Origin: Bacilli bacterium
Lineage (GTDB): Bacteria; Bacillota_I; Bacilli_A; RF39; UBA660
Length of the DNA: 64,000 nucleotides
Assembly (NCBI GenBank): GCA_017553685.1
Contig: JAFZKH010000004.1
Location: forward strand, 1 to 64,000
Direction of reading: 5' to 3'
Part shown: positions 59,642-64,000 of the stretch, piece by piece
Layout of the letters: each line of letters starts with the position of its first letter
How positions within the stretch are numbered: position 1 is the stretch's first letter
Notes under the pieces: model-generated
Told to the model about the DNA's origin: nothing
Database searches by the model: none
Seen by the model: the letters and a program-made list of their open reading frames with translations, nothing else
Position numbers and translations under genes: made by a program

Positions 59642-60198
59642 TCTTTATTTGCTAGTATTATTGCATTATTCTTCTTTGGAAATAATATATTTTCTATAGA
59701 ATCAAGTAAATTATATTCATTTCTTAACTCTATACATTTTTCAAAATTCATCTCTCTAGCTAGATTAGCCATTTTACTTTTCAAATTATTTAGATAATAA
59801 TAAATATTCTTTTTAGGTTCTTCACTTTTTTCTAAACCCATCATTTCAAGTGTTTTATTTACTACATTATCACATGTCATTACTTCTAAAACATCTAATG
59901 GTAAATGTGATCTATCATATATAAGATGATAAGGTGTTATTACATCCCTTATATTAACTCCTCTATCATCATCTCTATAAAATACTCCTCCGCAATCTCT
60001 AAAAAACTTAATTGTATCATCTCTACTTAATATAAAAATAAATTTTAATTCTCTCTTTTTTGCTTCCTCCAGAAGTATTTCTTCAAATTCAGATAACTGA
60101 TGAAATGTAACTTTCTTAATATTACTGTTATTGCCCATTAAAATAAGAAATAGATTAGTAGCCAAATCTTCTAATCCCAAAAAATATTTATTATCCAT
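59620..60198 (-). CDS. unknown protein with a UVR-like motif
   Basis: A 192-residue soluble protein. The first 130 residues are alpha/beta with LKFIFILSRDDTIKFFRDCG. Residues about 140-170 (LKSKMANLAREMNFEKCIEL, then RNEYNLLDSIENI) match the UVR motif seen in UvrB, UvrC, ClpC and McsA, where it mediates protein contacts. No nuclease or kinase motif is visible. It is the first gene of the cluster and is preceded by palindrome copy 2. A partner-binding adaptor role is inference. Confidence 0.7.
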   Translation of the reverse strand: MDNKYFLGLEDLATNLFLILMGNNSNIKKVTFHQLSEFEEILLEEAKKRELKFIFILSRDDTIKFFRDCGGVFYRDDDRGVNIRDVITPYHLIYDRSHLPLDVLEVMTCDNVVNKTLEMMGLEKSEEPKKNIYYYLNNLKSKMANLAREMNFEKCIELRNEYNLLDSIENILFPKKNNAIILANKDSTNRRE

Positions 60199-60260
60199 GA
60201 TATCCCTCCAACCTCATAGTAACATAAAGTCAAGGATAAATTTCTCTACAGTTTGTAGAA
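60196..60260 (-). repeat. duplicated control region, copy 2, with palindrome TCTACAAACTGTAGA
   Basis: Leader and promoter region of the 192-residue gene. The palindrome is at 60245-60259; downstream TATGTTACTATGAGG and GGAGGGATATC repeat the layout of copy 1. A TTGACT lies at about 60235-60230. The palindrome is a likely operator. Confidence 0.75.
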
Positions 60261-60291
60261 TAAAAAAAGACTAGATAAATCTAGTCTTATT
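60261..60291 (-). terminator. intrinsic terminator
   Basis: An AAGACTAGAT/ATCTAGTCTT stem with an A run spans the stop at 60287. Confidence 0.85.
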
Positions 60292-61495
60292 CTAATGTAG
60301 CATCAATTGTTTTAACACATTTACCAGTTGTATAATTCATTGAATAACCTTCACCAGCATTCTTACATCCATAAGTTCTTTGAGATAGATTATAACAACC
60401 ACTATTAGCAGTATTACCAAGTTCAGCACTTGTTCTATATGCTGATGTTCCTGGACATGAATAATTTACATTTGAACTTGTAGCAACTTCTACACGTTTA
60501 TAACAATGATTATTATACATTTGTCCACCAACTTCATTTGTACAACCACTTACATTACCAGTAAGTCTTGTAACTTCTTCATATCCACATAAATCATCTG
60601 CATGATCTCTTGATATATATGTTCCACCATTTTTACATGTTTTATTTGTAGGTTCAGAAGCCCAAGTATAACAAACTTTACTACCAGTACCATTTGATTC
60701 TTTACCTGTTTCACAATAATATTCTGGTGTCTTTTGAGATACACATTTATTATTATCTTTTAATTCAAATCCTTCAGGGCATGTATATTTTTTTTCTTTT
60801 TCTACAGGTTTAGTTGGTTCTGGCTTAGGTTCTTCTTTCTTTTCATATGTAGCATATAAATTTAATGTTCCAGTACAAGTAAGTAATGCTCCTTCTAAAA
60901 TTGGAGTACCATGTTCATCTGCCCAAGCCATAAATCTATAACCGTCTTTAGAGGCAGTTGGTAAACCTTCAACTGTATAAGCATTATCTTTACACTTAAC
61001 TACACTTTGTGAATCATTAGAGTTATTACCTGATACTTTTCCACCTTTACCATTAAAAATAATAGTCATGATCATTTCATCTTCTTTTAGTTCTTCCCAT
61101 TTAGCTTTGACTGTAATATCATCACTAAGTATTTTAGTCCAATAATCTGTTAATTCAGATCCTTTTTTAAAATATTCATCCTCTTTAACATCTACTATTA
61201 TCCAACCCTTAAATTCATTTCCTTCTTTAGTAGGTATTGGTAATTTTACAATATTACCTTTTACAAATGTAATCTTTTCTACTTCTGTTCCTCCATCAGA
61301 ATCAAAAGTAATTGTTATTTTCTTTTCTCCAAATCCATGAAGAAAATCTGGTTTAATAAATATAATTACTAAACATGATATTAGTCCTGCTAACAATAAA
61401 GAACAAATAACTATTAAAGTAATTAGTAAACCTTTTTTGCTTTTCTTAGCTGGTTCTTTTACTTCTTCAGTTTTAGTTTCTACTTCTTTTTCCAT
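60287..61495 (-). CDS. N-anchored Cys-rich surface protein with InlB-type repeats
   Basis: A 402-residue protein. An acidic/basic N-terminus is followed by a membrane helix at about 22-48. Two InlB/Flg_new-like repeats follow (ITITFDSDGGTEVEKITFVK near 58-77 with EFKGW, and MTIIFNGKGG near 143 with RFMAW and LYATYE), then a Pro/Lys spacer near 218-235. The last 165 residues contain at least 13 Cys residues in repeated units (CPEGFELKDNNKC, CKNGGTY, CYKRVEVA, CPGTSAYR, GCKNAGEG). Disulfide cross-linking outside is likely. No sorting signal. Function unknown. Confidence 0.78.
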   Translation of the reverse strand: MEKEVETKTEEVKEPAKKSKKGLLITLIVICSLLLAGLISCLVIIFIKPDFLHGFGEKKITITFDSDGGTEVEKITFVKGNIVKLPIPTKEGNEFKGWIIVDVKEDEYFKKGSELTDYWTKILSDDITVKAKWEELKEDEMIMTIIFNGKGGKVSGNNSNDSQSVVKCKDNAYTVEGLPTASKDGYRFMAWADEHGTPILEGALLTCTGTLNLYATYEKKEEPKPEPTKPVEKEKKYTCPEGFELKDNNKCVSQKTPEYYCETGKESNGTGSKVCYTWASEPTNKTCKNGGTYISRDHADDLCGYEEVTRLTGNVSGCTNEVGGQMYNNHCYKRVEVATSSNVNYSCPGTSAYRTSAELGNTANSGCYNLSQRTYGCKNAGEGYSMNYTTGKCVKTIDATLE

Positions 61496-61570
61496 AGTTT
61501 TCCCTTCCTATAATTACCCTATTATAATTATACTTTTATTATAATACTTATATTTATATATTTAAACATT

Positions 61571-61597
61571 TAAAAAGACTGGTTTACACTAGTCTAA
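61571..61597 (-). terminator. intrinsic terminator
   Basis: An AGACTAGTG/ (U)ACCAGTCT stem with a short T run lies over the stop at 61594. Confidence 0.7.
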
Positions 61598-62499
61598 CTC
61601 ATACTTCCTATTCCTGTTTGATATTTTGCTATTAGATCTCTCCAAGAACCATTATCTAGCCTATCAGCGTTATCCATATTTTGTATTAGTAAACTATATA
61701 ATTGTTCGTCAAAATCTTGATTATATGCTTTATTATATGCTACTCCAGCAGCAATAATTCTAGCAATTAATTCTTCTGAAGTATCTTTACCAAAATTCAT
61801 TAAATCTTCTCTGGTAATTATGCTTTGTTTTTCCTCTAAGTCTTTATAGAACTCTTCCAGTCTACTAAGATCATGTGAAAAATATGCATTTAATGCTAAA
61901 GAATTACTTGTTACAAATAATGTACCAATTGCTGTGTGAGAAGGATATTGTCCAGTAAATCTTCCTGTAATCAGTGATGCTAATGCTTCTGTTATTCCTT
62001 CATTAAAACCTTCAGCAGATAGATTTTTACCATCTACGTATTCCATATTTTTATCAATATATTTTACTTTGGTTCCAATTTTAATATATGATATACCATT
62101 TTCATTAAAAAAATGAATAGTAGTTGATGATAAAGCATGTAATAATTCATGAATAAATGCATGTGCATCATAACCTGGTCTTAAAGCAATACCAGGCATA
62201 ATACCTAATAAATTTTCACGTAGAAATGTTACTACCATTGGACATTCAAATGCAACAGCTGATAATGGAAATTTCTTTTTTCGATATATCTTATCATGCC
62301 CAAGAACTATACATGTATCTCCATCTGTTTTTTGAATTAGATACTTATCATTATCCATTAACATATCAGCTTTAACAGATTCATCTTGTATTACATTTTG
62401 TAAATAGGAAACAGTGGTATTATACCAGGTTTCAAATTCTGATCCTGCATATTGTTCAGCATCAATAAATTTTTCATTATTGTATTTTATAATTCTCAT
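61594..62499 (-). CDS. zincin-like protein, HELLH motif, unknown function
   Basis: A 301-residue soluble protein. GYDAHAFIHELLHALSSTTI near 128-147 carries HExxH (HELLH). SAEGFNEGITEALASLITGR about 45 residues later gives a conserved-looking EGxxE block for a possible third ligand. No signal peptide is seen. GGTGG before ATG and terminators on both sides show a single-gene unit. It is not clearly similar to the HELSH protein at 40607. A cytosolic metallopeptidase is the simplest reading. Confidence 0.7.
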   Translation of the reverse strand: MRIIKYNNEKFIDAEQYAGSEFETWYNTTVSYLQNVIQDESVKADMLMDNDKYLIQKTDGDTCIVLGHDKIYRKKKFPLSAVAFECPMVVTFLRENLLGIMPGIALRPGYDAHAFIHELLHALSSTTIHFFNENGISYIKIGTKVKYIDKNMEYVDGKNLSAEGFNEGITEALASLITGRFTGQYPSHTAIGTLFVTSNSLALNAYFSHDLSRLEEFYKDLEEKQSIITREDLMNFGKDTSEELIARIIAAGVAYNKAYNQDFDEQLYSLLIQNMDNADRLDNGSWRDLIAKYQTGIGSMS

Positions 62500-62523
62500 A
62501 TTACCACCCTATTATAATTATAA

Positions 62524-62551
62524 CAAAAAAAAGACTAGTTTACACTAGTCC
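62524..62551 (-). terminator. intrinsic terminator
   Basis: A GACTAGTG/TAAACTAGTC-type stem ending in TTTTTTT lies one base beyond the stop at 62552. Confidence 0.8.
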
Positions 62552-63457
62552 CTATTTTGTTAATGTCAATATACTGTCTTTTAAATCTTTTTTATAATGA
62601 GTACTTACACTTTCAAACTCTTTTAACTCTATATTATATTTTTTAAATAATTTCTTCATTAATTCAATATTATAAATAGGCTCACGTTCAGGATCAAATT
62701 TTGTATTAATACCTAAATGATATAAATATGATAAAAGAAGTTTACCACTATCATTTAATAAAGGATATGTAGAATTAGCCATTTTAATAATATTCTTCTT
62801 ATCCAACCATGTAGCTATATTAGATAACCAAATATTATCATATGATTTATTAACATCTATATTTAATACATCTTGACATAAAAACTCAGTATTAACATTC
62901 TTTATTCTTTCTTTAGTTTCATCATATGAAATATCACTACTTAAATATGGATTTGATTTTACTACAATATCTGGTATATGTTCATCTGTTTGAAATATAC
63001 TTTTTCTAATTACTATACCAATAAATCTTGAAAATAAAGTATCAAAATAATTAAATGATTCCTCATCTAATACTTTTAAAGTATCTCTTAATTTTCTATA
63101 TGTAGTTAAATCAAATGTTTCAGAATTATCACTTGAGAAATGATATGAAAAGAAATCTATATATTCCTCTCTAGATAAAGATAATAATGCTGCTACTTTT
63201 AAATAGTAGTAATATCTAGTATCAGGTACCACATCTAAAAGAGTTATATCTTTACATCCATATAAAGCAGCATTAATAGCTTGATCTCCTGAACTTCCTA
63301 CTGTTAATAAAGATTTATCTTTTAAATCAAATATATCTATATATCCACCTATATTTTCTGTAGTAAATGGATATATACAAGTTGTTCTTCTAGATGGTCC
63401 AATACCTCTATCATAATCAGCACAACTTTGAATACTCTCATCTAATATTTTGCTCAT
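62552..63457 (-). CDS. methyltransferase-like Rossmann protein (DUF3419-like)
   Basis: A 301-residue protein with a SAM-binding-like strand-loop KSLLTVGSSGDQAINAALYG near 48-67, followed by DITLLDVVPDTRYYYYLK, the second-strand acidic residue. Later VNKSYDNIWLSNIATWL and DSGKLLLSYLYHLG fit strands 4 and 5 of the fold. The layout resembles DUF3419/BtaA-type proteins, which transfer an aminocarboxypropyl group, but the match is only by eye. AAAGGGGAAATAC before ATG; single-gene unit. Confidence 0.7.
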   Translation of the reverse strand: MSKILDESIQSCADYDRGIGPSRRTTCIYPFTTENIGGYIDIFDLKDKSLLTVGSSGDQAINAALYGCKDITLLDVVPDTRYYYYLKVAALLSLSREEYIDFFSYHFSSDNSETFDLTTYRKLRDTLKVLDEESFNYFDTLFSRFIGIVIRKSIFQTDEHIPDIVVKSNPYLSSDISYDETKERIKNVNTEFLCQDVLNIDVNKSYDNIWLSNIATWLDKKNIIKMANSTYPLLNDSGKLLLSYLYHLGINTKFDPEREPIYNIELMKKLFKKYNIELKEFESVSTHYKKDLKDSILTLTK

Positions 63458-63515
63458 AGTATTTCCCCTTTTTTAGTGCTTATTAATATACATTAATAAC
63501 TATAAAAAGTCAAAT

Positions 63516-63546
63516 TAAAAAGAACTAGATAACCTAGTTCTTTTTA
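63516..63546 (-). terminator. intrinsic terminator
   Basis: An AAAGAACTAG/CTAGTTCTTT stem with A/T runs spans the stop at 63544. Confidence 0.85.
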
Positions 63547-64000
63547 TGGTCCTGTATATGTACTTCCTGTAAATATATGAATAATAATATCTGCGATAAA
63601 TAATACTATAAATAAATATTTAATTATTTGAGTAGGTATCTTTTTTATACCTAGAAACTTTTCTATAAGTGGAATAATAAGATATACTCCTATAATGCCT
63701 ACTAAACCAAATTTTAAACTTGTTTTAAGAGCTATTCTTCCTTGAAAATTCATAAACATTCCACTATAATCCCAAAGAGATCTCCAATCTGATTTCATAA
63801 AATCAATAATATATGTAGTTAATAATTCTACTAAAGTAGACATTATAACTATATATACATATATTATTAATGGCCTTATATTTATCTTCCATATTTTAAT
63901 AGGTTTCTTTTTTAATTTATTAAATAAGAAATAAATAATTAATCCACCTGCACCATATACTGGAAGCCATGGTCCAAATAGAACTCCTCTATTAACAAAT
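63544..64000 (-). CDS. CmpB-type membrane protein (5' end outside window)
   Basis: The frame is open to the window edge; the first visible residues read FVNRGVLFGPWLPVYGAGGL, the NRG-FGPWLPxYG block of the CmpB-like (PF06541) family. Three further hydrophobic segments follow, with DWRSLWDYSGMFMNFQGRIA matching the WDYS-FN block. An internal Met at 63843 is not the start. The usual family length suggests about 40-60 residues are missing. It is a paralogue of the 5686-6279 gene. Confidence 0.78.
   Translation of the reverse strand, partial: FVNRGVLFGPWLPVYGAGGLIIYFLFNKLKKKPIKIWKINIRPLIIYVYIVIMSTLVELLTTYIIDFMKSDWRSLWDYSGMFMNFQGRIALKTSLKFGLVGIIGVYLIIPLIEKFLGIKKIPTQIIKYLFIVLFIADIIIHIFTGSTYTGP

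Noticed and set aside
63544-63843. A complete 99-residue protein starting at 63843
   Set aside because: The frame stays open upstream to the window edge and carries the CmpB family block, so the Met is internal.
1-64000. CRISPR arrays, insertion sequences, rRNA genes, tmRNA, RNase P RNA, SRP RNA
   Set aside because: None of the repeat spacing, transposase motifs or conserved RNA cores was seen on either strand.
1-64000. Mycoplasma genetic code (TGA as Trp)
   Set aside because: Trp is encoded by TGG in all genes read, and TGA terminates gap.

Overview
The window is a very AT-rich bacterial chromosome segment in which almost every gene lies on the minus strand. Ribosome binding sites are Shine-Dalgarno type (AGGAGG/AGGTG). 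TGG is used for Trp, and TGA is a real stop (for example the end of gap at 21323-21325), so the standard bacterial code applies and not the Mycoplasma code. Sortases, lysine-rich N-terminally anchored surface proteins, an L20-type leader before infC-rpmI-rplT, yybP-ykoY-type Mn2+ riboswitches, a Zur-like repressor and QueH all point to a Gram-positive-type low-GC Firmicute. An uncultured, host-associated member of Bacilli or a neighbouring class (RF39-like) is my best guess. No phage, transposase, integrase or CRISPR array is visible, and the segment reads as core chromosome with surface-protein accessory genes.

Layout. 1-6300: 3' part of a large surface protein, a small coiled-coil membrane protein, an AlkD-like glycosylase, a GH3 (NagZ-like) enzyme, a CPBP protease, a Ppx/GppA-like protein and a CmpB-like membrane protein. 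6400-11700: hydrolase, RlmD-type methyltransferase, hemolysin III, OGG1-type glycosylase, a receiver/Hpt pair, and a membrane protein under a Mn2+ riboswitch. 11900-17300: tRNA-Arg(CCT), a Fic protein, a zinc-ribbon/TM/zincin ectoprotein, Nudix, DeoD. 17250-28500: sortase, lipoprotein, pgk, two related surface proteins, gap, a TGS-uridine kinase and a 1484-residue adhesin. 28560-38400: divergent RNase R, rplT (with a Rho_N-like tail)-rpmI-infC with its leader, YugP-type protease, cysS, a YfcC-like carrier, lysS, dusB. 38400-42030: thioester adhesin with its own sortase, a zincin-like protein and queH. 42130-44490: the only plus-strand block (small RNA/leader, two-component system, tRNA-Gly). 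44490-53480: radical SAM protein, XRE membrane regulator, an unknown two-gene operon with a perfect palindromic operator, and a zur-znuC-znuB-trxA-trxB operon. 53500-57750: ABC exporter, a second Mn2+-riboswitch gene and a GT2 glycosyltransferase. 57800-60260: an unknown cluster headed by an XRE-CYTH fusion, with a duplicated palindromic control region. 60290-64000: Cys-rich InlB-repeat protein, another zincin-like protein, a methyltransferase-like protein and a truncated CmpB-like gene.

Themes. Metal homeostasis recurs: two Mn2+ riboswitches drive genes that are not known Mn transporters, a Zur-like operon shares a transcript with thioredoxin and its reductase, and four HExxH proteins are present. 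Surface display recurs as well: two sortases, one thioester/LPXTG-like substrate, and five proteins held by an N-terminal membrane segment. Most transcription units end in a short A-stem-T hairpin starting within a few bases of the stop codon, often including it; several share a GACTAG/CTAGTC-type stem.

Best candidates for undescribed biology are the riboswitch-controlled membrane proteins at 10988-11842 and 56115-56953, and the 57797-60260 cluster. All functions are read from motifs by eye; no database search was run.
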